From Alitta virens (Eukaryota; Annelida; Polychaeta; Phyllodocida; Nereididae), in the NCBI GenBank assembly GCA_932294295.1, contig OW028573.1:71773829-71837828 (forward strand): a stretch of DNA of 64,000 nucleotides, given 5' to 3'. A program made the position numbers and the translations under genes. The notes beneath the pieces are model-generated. The model was not told where the DNA came from and did no database searches. It saw nothing but the letters and a program-made list of their open reading frames with translations. Each line of letters starts with the position of its first letter. Positions within the stretch are counted from its first letter, which is position 1. Below, piece after piece: positions 1-10,940 of the stretch.

Positions 1-330
1 GACCTTCTTGATGAAACCTATGAGGACCTCACTGATAACATTAGAAATAAACTTGAGGGCTGCGATGTGACTCTTGTACAGGATGGGTGGAGTGACATCC
101 ATAACAATCCTGTTATTGCATCCTGTGTTCACAGTGGAAAGCAAGCTTTCTTTGTCCATGCTGAAAATACTGGCACTGCAAAGAAAACAGCAGCTTACTG
201 TAATGAATTGGCTCAACAAGTCAAAACTGAGGTTGAAGACAAATATGGCTGCCAAATTAGGGCTGTGGTGACTGACAATGAAAGGAAGATGGAGGTGATG
301 CGCGGCTCATTGAAAGAGTTAGTTAGTTAG
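1..330 (+). pseudogene. hAT-type transposase fragment (DUF659-like region), cut by the window edge
   Basis: Frame 1 is open from the first base to the TAG at 328-330, so the piece enters the window already in frame (about 109 residues). The translation carries the DUF659 signature of hAT-like transposases: a 'VTLVQDGWSD' block near residue 24, 'NPVIASCVHSGKQAFFVHA' in the middle, and 'AVVTDNERKMEVMR' near the end, where the hAT catalytic core begins. The reading then runs into a short AGTT repeat and stops, so the catalytic C-terminal half and dimerisation domain are missing here. The family call is known biology; that the copy is dead is inferred from the truncation. An intact gene with an intron right after this exon cannot be excluded, because 'CGCGGCTCATTG' is not followed by a good donor. 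Confidence 0.72.
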
Positions 331-719
331 TTAGTGTTATTGTTTAACGCCTCATCAGCACCTGAGTGGGCTATGTAGAGGCTCTCTAGGGTAAGATTGA
401 TTATATAGTTGGTAGTAGAAACCAGAAGCATGTAAAAAATCAATAATTGTCTGCGTTGGATAGCTGCAGCAGCTTGTGCAATGCGCACTGTCCTGTTTTA
501 GCCACTGGGGATAGAGGACTTCACCCCAAGTGTTTCCACCCTCGCCGCGTGGAGGCCCAGGACCTTCGAGGGTGGTAAGAGTGGATTAACCAAGTGTGAC
601 TATTTCTGGTGTTCTGCAGGCACCAGGCCATTCCCCAAGGTTAAGTTGAAGCTTGTTGTCATAGGTGATAGACCACCTAGTTTGCCATTCCTAATCGATG
701 TACTCCTTGGCACACCCTC
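331..719. other. Intergenic stretch between transposon relics
   Basis: It begins with a short (GTTA)n-like run at 318-335. It then holds non-coding sequence with a GC-richer patch (about 500-580) that includes a degenerate inverted 'CCACCCTCG...CGAGGGTGG' hairpin. I see no supportable gene. Confidence 0.5.
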
Positions 720-1130
720 CGAAGTCTGAATCAACAAGTTCATTATCATATATTTGGACATGGCTGGGCACCCAGCAAGGCAATATAATTTCCGGAGATT
801 CCTGACGCAGTCAACTGGATAATCGTTGCAATCGTTTCTGTCCGACAGATGGCCCACAAGTGCTTGAAAAAGGGGTTTGTCCAGAACCAGTGCCGTGCCC
901 CAGGGCACACTCCTGCACGGGTTCACTTTTGTTCCTAATATTCATTGACTTGGTGCAATGTTTTCAGTAAAGCTCTTTGTGGATGATTATGATCCATGAG
1001 AAATCCAAAGCAACGCAGACCATCTAGCCATGCAAAAAGACCTAAGGAGTCAATAGTCAATTGGGAAAGAAGACAGAATGCGGTTCGAACCCAAAAAAAC
1101 AATGTTAGGAAAATCAGCTGAAAACACTGT
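720..1130 (+). pseudogene. Decayed non-LTR retrotransposon reverse transcriptase fragment
   Basis: Read in the frame through 841, the plus strand gives 'FLSDRWPTS', then 'AVPQGTLL', then 'VKLFVDDYDP' and 'NADHLAMQKDL', and finally an 'RFEPKKTMLG' block. This order matches the RT palm of CR1/L2/Jockey-type LINEs: thumb-adjacent FLSxR, then VPQGTVLGP, the (F/Y)xDD catalytic loop, the D..LQ.DL helix, and the FNPxK motif. Several in-frame stops (for example TGA near 871, 934 and 988, TAG near 1048) and the replacement of GPLLFLIYIND by unrelated residues show it is dead. The catalytic pair is present as VDD. The edges are only approximate. Confidence 0.55.
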
Positions 1131-1829
1131 CCATCTACCATTACACCAGAACCAGAATGCACATGGGATGTGCAGAGCTCTGCCCATTGCAGCAGGGAGT
1201 TAGATTACAATGAAGATCCAAATAACGGTATTTCCCATCACTTTTGACAGCAGGTTGCATATTGGGACAAGAGGCGCATTGGGACTGCAAGCAGGCGAGG
1301 CTTATACAATCTTTGCATAAATTCCCCAAGATTACACGGGTCCCAGGCCAGTGGACAACGGCATATACAGGAGGTTGTAGGAAAAGTGTATATAATGAAA
1401 GGCATCATGCCAGGTTTAATGGATTGGGTAAAAACTGTAACCTCACTGAATGTGGAGAAATCATAGACACCATGTTTTGTTCTCCTGGAGATTACCTTAA
1501 ACTGAAATTTTGCGAATGCAATTTCTTTTGTCTTGCCCTATATTTTACCTGAAATAAATTTCAGGTAACCGACCATGGGTTTACCAAGGCACATTTTCAG
1601 GAGAACGATGTGTGGGATACCATCTTTTTGCTTACGCTCAGGCCTGATTCATTTTAATGAAAGTCACAAGAAACAGGGCAAAAACAAGTCATGTAACCCT
1701 GTAACTCTTTCATAAGACATTAACAATTCCATGTATTTCATGATGCAAGAACATCATCGCCAACATTTCATATATACACAATAATTTCTTATCTTCAAAT
1801 TTAGTTAAAACAGACTATCAGTTTTAACA
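1131..1829. other. Unassigned AT-rich sequence downstream of PNISR
   Basis: Open frames here (for example 1244-1552 +) have no recognisable protein content and sit beside the dead reverse transcriptase, so they are probably retrotransposon debris. The 3' end of PNISR lies at the right border. Confidence 0.4.
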
Positions 1830-1835
1830 TTTATT
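1830..1835 (-). terminator. Candidate PNISR polyadenylation signal
   Basis: AATAAA on the minus strand lies about 320 bases after the PNISR stop codon, in an AT-rich tract typical of an animal 3' UTR. Other A/T-rich alternatives exist near 2015-2035, so the exact cleavage site is uncertain. Confidence 0.4.
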
Positions 1836-2158
1836 TACAAAAAAAAATTGTGAATATGTACATGCATGTATTACACAAATGTAGATTCTGACATGAATTC
1901 ATTAAAAACATTTACCTCAGATATTAATCAACCATCAGTATCAAGCAATTAGCAGAATTAAAATTCTTTCACAATTAAAATATTATATTTTCAGGAATTG
2001 ATTAACTTACCTATAATAAATAAATAAGCAATAAATTACTTGGGATTATTAAGACACTGAGGTTTAATATTTAGTGTAGCATGAGACAATGCATATTTAT
2101 ATCTGAGAAGGGTCACTGAAAATTGCATACATCAACCTGGTGCTCTTGTGACTGGTAT

Positions 2159-5100
2159 CTAGGGACTCACAGACCTGGAAGAAAATAATCAAGCAAATTC
2201 ATAGAAATATGCTAAAAGAGGAAATTATTTCAGCTCTCAAAATGATTCTGAAGTCAAAAACAAAGACATTCCCAAGTCCTCCAAAATGAATGAACTCTGA
2301 TACAAGACATTTGTAGCAGAAAACAAGAAATGAAAATAACTCCCACCTTGATCTGGACCTAGACTTGTGTTTGCGACTGGACTTCTTACCCGCCTTCTCT
2401 ATTTTGTCCTCATACTTGCTTCGCTTCTCCTTCTTAGTCCTCCTGTGCTTTTCACCTGGACTTGACGCTTTGCTCTTTTTCACCGACCTTGGTGACCCAT
2501 TATCACTCCTGTCACTCACCGGAGACTCACTCTCCTCCTGTTTTTTCCTGCGCCTACTTTTGGATTTGCTACTCTCTGAACTGTCTTGTTTTCTATAATC
2601 TTTGGATTGATTGTCAGATCTTCTACGGTCCCTCCTGTCCCGTTCCCTACTCCTACTCCTTGATTTACTTCTATATCTACTTTTAGGACTTCTGCTAGAG
2701 CTTCTGTAGTGTTTGCTATAGTCTTTACTTCTACTGCTTGACCTACTGTAGCGTTTGTATTTATTGTCCCTACTGCTGGATCGACTTCTATACTTGTCAT
2801 CCTTCTTCCTACCATTCTTGTGTCTACTAGAACTAGGACTGCGACTTCGATCTCTGTAACTGTCTTGTCGTCTGTGGTCTTTTTCCCTACTCCTGCTTCT
2901 ACTCCTGTGTTTCCTTCTGTCTTTTCGGTCACTATCACGATCTCTACTCCTATCTCTACCCTGCTTTTTCTTAGAAGAGTCACGACTGTCTTTGTGGTTT
3001 CGAGATGACTTGTCGTGTTTGTGATCTCTTCCTTCAGATGACGAGGAAGAATCAGATTCACTGTCAGAGCTATTTGAAGAAGAATTTTCAGAATCGGAAT
3101 ACTGTCTCTTTCTGTCTCCCTTATCAGAATTAGATCTCTTGTCCTGTCTGCCACTGTGGCTGTCTCGTCTGTCTTTCGTCTTACTACTTCGACCTTTGCT
3201 AATGTCCGTCTTTACGTCTAACCCAGGTATGGAATCACTTTTCTTGTCGATGAACTTGTACTTGTCTTCACTGTCAGAATGCAGAGGCTTCTTGAAGACT
3301 TCAGCAGCATTCATCTCTGTAATAAAATCCAAGGGTATATTTATAATGTTGTACTAGAACTCTCAATGGTAGGTAATATTTTAAAAATAAGGTACACAAC
3401 AAGCTATAATACCAAGTTCTTCTTGCTCTCTCATGCGTCTTTCAAATTCAAGACGTTTGCGCTGGCTCCGTTGTAACAGGTCCTCTGGCTCAGAATCTGA
3501 CTCTTCAGGTTCACCTTCAGCATCAGACTTCTCACTTCTCTCCTCCTCATCCCCGCTGCTGTCCGAGCCATATTCCCCACCTGAGGAAGCAATTTGCCAG
3601 TTCTTACATCACGTCACAACATGTGGCACACTTCTTTCATCATGTCACAACATAGAGCTGCTGTTTAATTACTTCAGAAGTCATAACTCTTTAATTTAAC
3701 AAACTGTGATTAGTAATTTTTTTACATGATGTTAAATAATTAGAGACCAGTTTGATAATTAGCTAACAGATACTTTCTAGTGAAAGCTGTTCCACACAAT
3801 ACCACTAGTTTCAACTTTTTGTGATTTCAATGCAGTAAATGCTGTGAACTTGCATCAGGTGTTTACCTTAAAATCACTACACCTCTATGAGGGTGTAAGC
3901 AGTGCAAATTGCAGAGGCTGAAAGAGAATTAAATTAGAAAAGAAACAATACTCACACAGGCCAGTGATAGAAGCCAAAGCAGAGGACTTGGCTAGCTGCT
4001 TTGCTGGAGCTTTTGCAATCAACACATATAAACACATTAGTGACACATAGTCTAGAATGAAGACCCAGGCAGTGACAGCCACTCCGTAACTGCATTCTAT
4101 ACCTGTCATTGCACTGCCAATACATATTGCTGAAAGTCTCAAACTTATGTTAAACATAATTCACAGAAAATTTACAACTTGTGTATGCTTTAATTCTACA
4201 AAATAAATCACAAAATATACTTTTCTTTCAAAAATAGTATTTTTTATATCGCACAATACTGTTTTCCATTGTCCAAAGTCAACCACTATTGAAAGAAGTC
4301 TCTTACAATTTAATACTTCTGGTAATGATACAGTCTGCACAGAGCAATCAGATTTGATCAAGTGGAATGTCAAGCATTTGTCAACAAAAAGTCCAACATC
4401 ACAGACACAAATGAAGATTTTATAGTCAGTTCCTTCAACCCTTGCCAAAAGGTCTACTTTAGGCATAATAGAAGGCATGTTTGAATTTCTGATAGATAAG
4501 TTTGAGGAAGACATGGTTATTCTCCTTGCATGGAATGTTTTGCTGACAAAAGCAGCACTTGAAATAAGGCTACTTGTTAATCCTTCCCTCAAAGAAAGTC
4601 TATCCCACTGAATGATACCTTTCAATGCCCGAGTTTTGGCCTTTTTATAAACCTCTTCACTCAGTATTTCTAGTTCCTCATCGGTCACTTCCATAAATAT
4701 TTCCGTCAAAAGCCTCCGAACTTCCATGACCTACAAAAGAAGTAGTAACGATTATTACTTATAGCCCTCCAAACCACATAACAATAGGCCTGTATAAAGA
4801 CCTGCACACAACAAATGAACCTACAATAATAGTCTGTTTCTCCTCCTCAGTAAGTTCAGGTTCATCATCGATGGTCTTTGGACGTATTTTTTTTTTGGTG
4901 TCCTTAGAATCCTCTTCACTTTCCTCACCTTCATCTCCAGATTCCTCCTGAAATATTGTCCGAATTTAATTAGAATCAAATCTATATGACTTCCATGGAC
5001 TGTAAATTCAAATTAGTGAACAGATACTTACAAATTTACTTTTCTTAGGAATGTAAAGAATTCCCTTTGCCTCCGCATCCTTCTGTCTTAACAGCTCTTC

Positions 5101-6489
5101 CTCTGCCTCCCTCTCTGCTTTTTCTCGAGCAGCTTTGGCTTCTTGTTTCTCTTTTTCTAATCTCTCCTTTTCCTCCTTTTTCATTTTCTCCTGCTCCATC
5201 TTCTCCAAACCTTCTCTGATCCAGACTGGTAACATCCGCCGTTTGTTTGCATCTGAGGTTAATAAAAAATGCTAGCTGAAAATAACACCAACAATATCAG
5301 CAGCAATAAAAGCTGTTATAAAAAGTTCAAAACAAACCTAGACCACTGTTCATGAGAGGATCCTCTGCAGGAAGCATTGGTGGTGGGATAGCAGGGGGTC
5401 CATGTCCATGAGGTGGGAAATGACTACCTCTTGCTCGACCCCTCCATCTGGGCACATGGCCTCCCCTGTTCCCTCGATGATGCGGAGGACTAAACTGAGG
5501 AGGTCCTGGAGGCGGCAGTGCTTCTGTGTTGGGAGGTCCACTCCAGTACTGGTCATATCCTGGTTCTTCAAAATCTTGCTGCTGCAAGATGGAAATGATG
5601 TGTTTGGACAAACAGAACAAGTATTTAGCAACATCCACTTGGACAAACAATGATTTGTTTAACAATACAACTGAACTATTACCGGAGGCTGAGCTGGAGG
5701 AAAGAACTGATCCCCTCCATGCTGATAATCATAGCGCATCCCTCCTCCATGTGAGTAGTCAAATGTTTCATTCTGACAACAGAAATTTTATTACATATTA
5801 GTAACATCAACATCTATTACTTCAAAACACTGAAACATTTGTTTCAAAATATGCATGATACGGTGAAGGTATTATGTAAAATAATTTCACAATAATTGCT
5901 CGTTTCTTGGGTCTCTTATGCTCCCTATATAAAAGAAGGTCATTTGGTGCATCATACCTTAGGGGGGCCAGGAGCCTGCCAACCCCATCCAGGAGTTCCT
6001 TCTTGATCGTTCCATCCCCACGGCCCTGAGTGATTGTCTTCACCAGGAGGACCATCTGCAAATGATAGTCACTACACGATAAGTAAATGTGTTTAATTGT
6101 GAAAATGTAAGATATAAGCCAGAATGATCATTGAATTCTTGTACCATCATCAAGATCCATAGGAGCAGGTCCATCCTCATGATTTTGTCCAGGTGGTGGG
6201 GGTATTGAGTTTTTATGAGGAGGCGGTGGTTCGGTTTCCTTCTGAGCAATCCATTGTTTTGCCAGTGCTGCCCAATCAACTGCAAATGAAGACAAGTGTC
6301 ATATTATACTATTAATGCAAATTTATTCTCATACCTCAAAATATGATTTTGAAATGAACTCAAGGTTTCTCATCACAAACAAATCATACCTTCTCCAAGG
6401 GAATTCATGAACTGGTTTGGCTGAGGCCATCCTCCTCCAACCCCTGGTCCTGGACCACTGGGTGGCCAACCTGGCTGATTAGCCCACAT
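2159..6489 (-). CDS. PNISR: PNISR orthologue, serine/arginine-rich splicing-associated nuclear protein
   Basis: Twelve coding exons in order: 6390-6489, 6145-6279, 5958-6055, 5683-5772, 5338-5581, 5032-5252, 4825-4947, 4619-4730, 3956-4009, 3413-3580, 2347-3316, 2159-2174. Phase is kept at every GT-AG junction, giving about 776 residues (human about 805 from memory). The start MWANQPGWPP and the block 'VDWAALAKQWIAQKE' are diagnostic of PNISR. A Pro/Gly-rich middle follows, then a Glu/Lys coiled coil after 'ANKRRMLPVWIREGLEKM', the conserved 'MEVRRLLTEIFMEVTDEE', 'APAKQLAKSSALAS', and a roughly 300-residue RS domain ending SRSRSVSP. The last coding exon adds only 16 bases. The vertebrate protein is a nuclear-speckle factor that binds PNN and takes part in pre-mRNA splicing. 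The acceptor for the ATG exon is at 6493, so a non-coding first exon lies upstream. COQ3 is the next gene, divergently placed, as a neighbour also found in vertebrates. Confidence 0.95.
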
Positions 6490-6864
6490 AATCTGTGTGA
6501 ATAACAACAATCATTAATCCTCTGTTTTAGAAACAACTTTAGTGTGTTTTGTTTCTACACCATTACTCCATGTTAAATCTAAGGCTATGAGGTAATCAAT
6601 AGAATAGGCTGCTTGTGAGCTTTCATCCTGGGGTTGATCCAAACATTCTGTCAGAGTGATTTGCCAGGAAAGTGAAGTATCTATCACCCTTATTAAAGCC
6701 CGCAACTGTGCGGATGGCCAAAATTTTGCTGACGGGCACTACATAGGGAAGTCTAGGCAGGCAATAAGGACTAAGAAATGGAGCCATAAGTAAATCACAT
6801 GTTGAATTTACACCATTCTCGATCAGTGCAGTACACCCACAAAATAAATAATTTGGAGGGATAC

Positions 6865-7140
6865 CTTACGTACGGCGCTATGTTCCACTACGGAAACTCC
6901 GATTGCCAAAGGACTCGATCACCACTGATCACTAGTCGAGAATTAAATGCTAATTTTGTGTGTAGCAAAAATTAGCCTATGATTAGGAATACAACTTAGT
7001 ACATGTCAGAAACGAAGCACCGAAGGCTCGAATCGGCTATATGAACGGCGGCCGTGTACGCATGTGTGTTACAAACACGGCCGCCGTGCGCGCAGGCGCA
7101 TTATACGCACGGCGAGTCTGAGCGCCCTCTACCTGCACTG
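6865..7140 (-). promoter_or_regulatory. PNISR: Probable PNISR non-coding first exon and promoter region
   Basis: The ATG exon of PNISR begins with an acceptor, so a 5' UTR exon must exist upstream. On the minus strand a good donor (AAG|GTATCC, with CGTAC|GTAAGG just beside it) occurs at about 6864-6870. Upstream of it sequence turns GC- and CpG-rich (about 7010-7110), as is usual for a housekeeping promoter. No transcription start can be fixed from sequence. Confidence 0.4.
7036..7087. repeat. Inverted repeat GGCGGCCGTGT ... ACACGGCCGCC in the PNISR upstream region
   Basis: Two arms of 10-11 bases (GGCGGCCGTGT near 7045 and AACACGGCCGCC near 7074) face each other around a loop that contains another short palindrome. 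The same ACACGGCCGTGT core recurs as a cluster at 10590-10700 on the far side of the PNISR-COQ3 intergenic region. Confidence 0.6.
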
Positions 7141-8829
7141 TACTCCCCCTAGTGTTGAGACTGCAAACATTGCCGAAAAATATAAGATATTGCTTGATGT
7201 GTTATTTTATTTAGTTCAGCTGAAATCTTAAGTGCAAGTGATAAATCAATCAACTTGACAGCAATGATAGCTATTGGTAATGGATGATTAAACCAGTGGT
7301 GTAGGCCTAGGTCTCATTGCAATTAATAATGATTATAAGAATGACCAATTAAAGAATATGTGTGAAGTAAAGTACGAAATATACTATCATTATGAATATA
7401 TGTTATTATTCCAGAGATATTCCAATTGGTTACATGTGATGTACAAATCTGCTTTTTAATGGTCATAAAATTCTGTGATTTTATGTCATCCAATGATTTT
7501 AAATTATTTATCCATTTTACATCCATCACATGTACCAATTCCATATTTACATAATTATATAGATATTTTATGACAATTGAATAAAATATCTATATTGTAA
7601 TTATTAAGAGTGTCAATAGCACACCCTTACATTCACAATAACAAAAAGTTTGATCATTGTTGATATTTTTTCCTGATTTTTTCTGGAATATGAAAACAAA
7701 TTATATTCACAAAACTATATCAATAATTTTCCATGAAATAAGATTCATATAAAAAATATTTTTTTAAATATTTTTCGTATATTGCTAAATGCTTCAACAT
7801 TCCTGTTGGGGGTTTACAGTGCTCGCAATCATCCATGCGTAAGCCAAAGGGTTTACAAAATTTATAAGTTTGAAACCATGCGTTTCTATATTCGTTTTAG
7901 ACAACAACTCATTTATACTCCCACTAACTCTAAAACAAACATGTATGTATATTACGAAATAATATTCATCTATAATTTCTATTAGGTCAAACTTTAGTTA
8001 GTACTTGATATTGCTTTTTTCTACCTGTATACTCTAGTAATTATGTAATTTTTTTCTTATTGTCAATTAGTTGATCTGAGTTAGCTATGTTGATTTAAGC
8101 CTTTTAAAATTGTAACTATTAATATTAGAATATCTTCAAAATAAATAAATTTTATAAAATATATTACTTTTTTTTTGCTTTGTGAAACCATAACCATTGC
8201 TACAAGTTTAGAAATTGCTAGAAATTAAGTTTTTGTTTCAGTGAGTTGGCAGAGAAATTTAGAAAAATCTTTTTTTTTATTTTATTTCATAAACTGTTTA
8301 CTGTGATAGTTTATACTATTCGTCTTATTCTGAGCATTCAGAATCTGTTTAAATTTGGAAAACATGTTTATTGGAAGTGAAGTTATCAGTATATCATATA
8401 ATACTAGCCACAGACCTATTTAGATTAAACCGACGGGGGTACGGCGCACATACGGGTGGGGGGCAAGGGCTCGCCGGCAGTTGATTGCCGGCCCTGAAAC
8501 TCATTCCAGATAAAGTAAGTTAGATAAAGTAAGTTTTAGATCTAAGGACAATATTTATTGCAATCCTACAAGACATTATCTGTCATTATACTTCAAAAGA
8601 TAGCATAAATCTGTCATTATAATTAAAACAAGTAGCATAATCCATTTTTTATTTCAATCAATGCAACGATTGCAATTAATGCAACACAGGGGGTGGAGAC
8701 TTGTAGTACCACTCTTCTCATTGGTTCATCTTTTAGTGGTGAAAGTTGATTGCAATTATAACTCTACAGAAATCAAATAAATTGTGCGGATGGGGTTAAC
8801 ATTATCATTCGAATTTTATATTCTGGCCT
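7141..8829. other. Gene-poor AT-rich intergenic DNA
   Basis: No coding exon is supported. Two visible structures are a perfect 7-base stem (GCCGGCA / TGCCGGC, about 8472-8492) inside a GC-rich island at 8430-8495, and a direct repeat of AGATAAAGTAAGTT at about 8508-8535. Open frames such as 7782-7985 are low-complexity. Confidence 0.5.
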
Positions 8830-10006
8830 GTGTGTCAAGGGGCATATATATGCCAGGAATTTTTTTTTGACTGGGAAATCTTTGTGGAGCACGGAACTGC
8901 CTTCACGGAAAACTGCCAGTCGAATACTACCATGGAGTGCAAACTCCCCTCATCAGTTCCAGCTACAGGTAGTTGCGAACTTGCAGTTAATACTACATTT
9001 GACTCATTTGATCAATTTGAAGCAGCCTTGAAGAAGTACTCTACAGAGTATAATGTTCAAATTGTTAAAGGTATGTCAAAATTCACTGTCATATATTAAT
9101 ATGTTCATGTAATATTATGGTGTGGTCACTTCAGAAGATGAGAGAAGGAATTTGGGACAGTATCATTAATTTATAAAGTATACTAGATCTAAGAGCTTGT
9201 GAGTATCTAGAATTCTGTCAAAAACTGAATGGTCAGTCAGATATGGGCTAACGATTCCATTAATTTCTAGAATATAAAGGAAAAACAAATTTTCAGAGAG
9301 GGAAAGGTTGAAATGAAGGAACCCCCCCTAATAGCCCTGTCATCAATGTCCCGGTATTAATGCATGCTTTTTTTTTAAAATAATAATAAAATTAACAGTC
9401 AAGATGAAGGGCTAAATCAACATATATGATCAAGTAAAATGTGAATTACCTTTATCTGGCAATATAATTTACTAAAATTGTGGTGTATATTACATAATAT
9501 GCTTCAATCAAAGTAATTTCACTATAAATTTAGCTCAATCAAGGTAAATATTCATGACAAAATTCGATGTAGGTCTAGCATGTACCTTTGTTTGGAAAGA
9601 GATATAATGTGGTCCTTTCTAATATTTTAATATTACCTCAATTGAGGTTAAAAATTGTAACATATCATATAAAAAAAGAAACATTATATATGGAAATTTT
9701 GTTAATTTATTATAGATTATATTATTTAATTTCTAACATTTAAGGCAGATTTAAAATTATATATATGAGAAAAAATTTATTGAAATTATAAGTATATTAT
9801 ATAATTGTAAATAATATACTTTTTCAATATCAATAATTATTGTCATCGGTCAAATTTACTCAGAATTGTGAAGTCCAGTTATATATTTATATTTTTTATT
9901 TTTTGCAGTGGACACCAAGACAGTCGAATCTGCCAACAAGGGAATTCCAGAAGTATTTCATATACAGAATAGCAATCTGCCATGTCAATTGCTATTAGCA
10001 TTTTGA
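8830..10006 (+). pseudogene. FAR1/ZSWIM-like N-terminal fragment (two putative exons)
   Basis: Exon A (to 9070) ends in 'FDSFDQFEAALKKYS', resembling the N-terminal 'F.tFeefe..i..fek' start of FAR1/ZSWIM (MULE-derived) proteins. A clean donor (AAAG|GTATG) follows. Exon B starts after TTTTGCAG at 9909 and reads 'VDTKTVESANKGIPE', like the '.SRTVEAA.KR.P' continuation in ZSWIM-like proteins, in matching phase (1). The frame then hits TGA at about 10004-10006 before the expected zinc-chelating and transposase-like domains. It may be a remnant of a MULE-like element or a young non-functional gene copy. The start at 8830 is not an ATG-supported choice. I am sure only of the family resemblance, not of function. 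Confidence 0.3.
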
Positions 10007-10197
10007 ATGATACAAAGAATGGGGTAAATCATGCTTTTTCATCATTGATAAATATGTAAATATTAAAGAGGGATATTGTCTATAATTCGTTTATATAATT
10101 AGTTTTGATCATGAAAATCCAGTTATTATATAAATTATTAATATTTTGTTGTTGTTGTTTCTAAAAAAAATCCAACTGGGATTAAAATTGCATGTTC

Positions 10198-10383
10198 CAT
10201 ATGCTTTCTCATTCATCTATCTTTTATTATAGATCATGTATATACATCTATAGCCTATATGACTTACTTAATTGTATATATTTCATTTTATATAAATTAA
10301 GAAATATATACTATTAAGTAATTCATATAGGCTAGATGTATATATATAGTATAGAATAAGATAGATGGATGAGAAAGCATATA
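10198..10383. repeat. Long imperfect hairpin (MITE/foldback-like), about 186 bp
   Basis: The left arm begins ATATGCTTTCTCATTCATCT (about 10199) and the right arm ends in its near-exact complement, ending near 10383. The arms stay complementary for about 85 bases each, including the AGCCTATATGA / TCATATAGGCT segments, with a short AT-rich centre around 10285. No open frame is inside, so it would be a non-autonomous element. Confidence 0.75.
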
Positions 10384-10400
10384 AAGCTGAAAATAGTACA

Positions 10401-10520
10401 ATTGGCCGTTTTGGTAGGTGGCCGTTTTATCCTTTGGCCGTCTTGGTATGGTGGCTGTTTTTGCGATTGGCCGTCCTCGTATATTGGCCGTTTTATATTT
10501 GGCCGTTTTGACCAGACCCC
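10401..10520. repeat. Degenerate tandem array of TTGGCCGTTTT units
   Basis: About six spaced copies of GGCCGTTTT or close variants (GGCCGTCTTGG, GGCTGTTTTTG, GGCCGTCCTCG) occur between 10403 and 10511, roughly every 17-20 bases with AT-rich spacers. The array directly follows the 10198-10383 hairpin. Confidence 0.7.
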
Positions 10521-10589
10521 CATTGAACATAGATAAATTCTACACATTTTCATGAACAATTCTGTTTATAAGTATAAATCCCATCCCTG

Positions 10590-10702
10590 TCGGTGAACGG
10601 CCGTGTGTATTGCTCATATAAATACACGGCGCCGTGTATATTGTACAGTAAATACACGGGCCGTGTACAAACTTTGTTTATACACACGGCCCGTGCATAT
10701 AG
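10590..10702. repeat. Cluster of ACACGGCCGTGT-type palindromes
   Basis: Four related palindromic or half-palindromic sites (AACGGCCGTGTGT, ACACGGCGCCGTGT, ACACGGGCCGTGT, ACACGGCCCGTGC) lie in about 110 bases, separated by AT-rich spacers of 20-30 bases. They differ mainly in the central two to four bases. Confidence 0.7.
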
Positions 10703-10940
10703 GCTCTTCCCCGAAGGCTAAGCCCAAAGGACGAAGTTCGCGGCCGACACAACCGATGACCACATCTAGGCATCTTACTGGGAAGGTCAAGCGGGCATTT
10801 CGAAGTCCAGAAAGGCCGCAAGAAACGCAAAAACAAGTACCAACATTTAGTCACTCAAGAAACGGCTTAATTCAACTAACCGTGGCAATTTTGGGATCAC
10901 CTTCTCTCAGTCCCTCTGCGTGAAACGCTGCCTTTGCAAA

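Noticed and set aside
600..926. 108-codon open frame on the minus strand
   Set aside because: The opposite strand reads as a decayed reverse transcriptase with ordered motifs, so this frame is its antisense shadow.
2516..3154. 212-codon open frame on the minus strand inside PNISR
   Set aside because: It is the RS-domain codon repeat read in a second frame; only the SRSRSR frame fits PNISR and the splice phases.
4161..4618. Open continuation of the PNISR 'MEVRRLL' exon
   Set aside because: The conserved sequence stops at ALKG and resumes in phase at 4009 with 'APAKQLAKSS'; the open stretch between is intron.
10603..10923. 106-codon plus-strand frame before COQ3
   Set aside because: It crosses the palindrome cluster, has no family content, and ends in a different frame from the COQ3 first-exon candidate.
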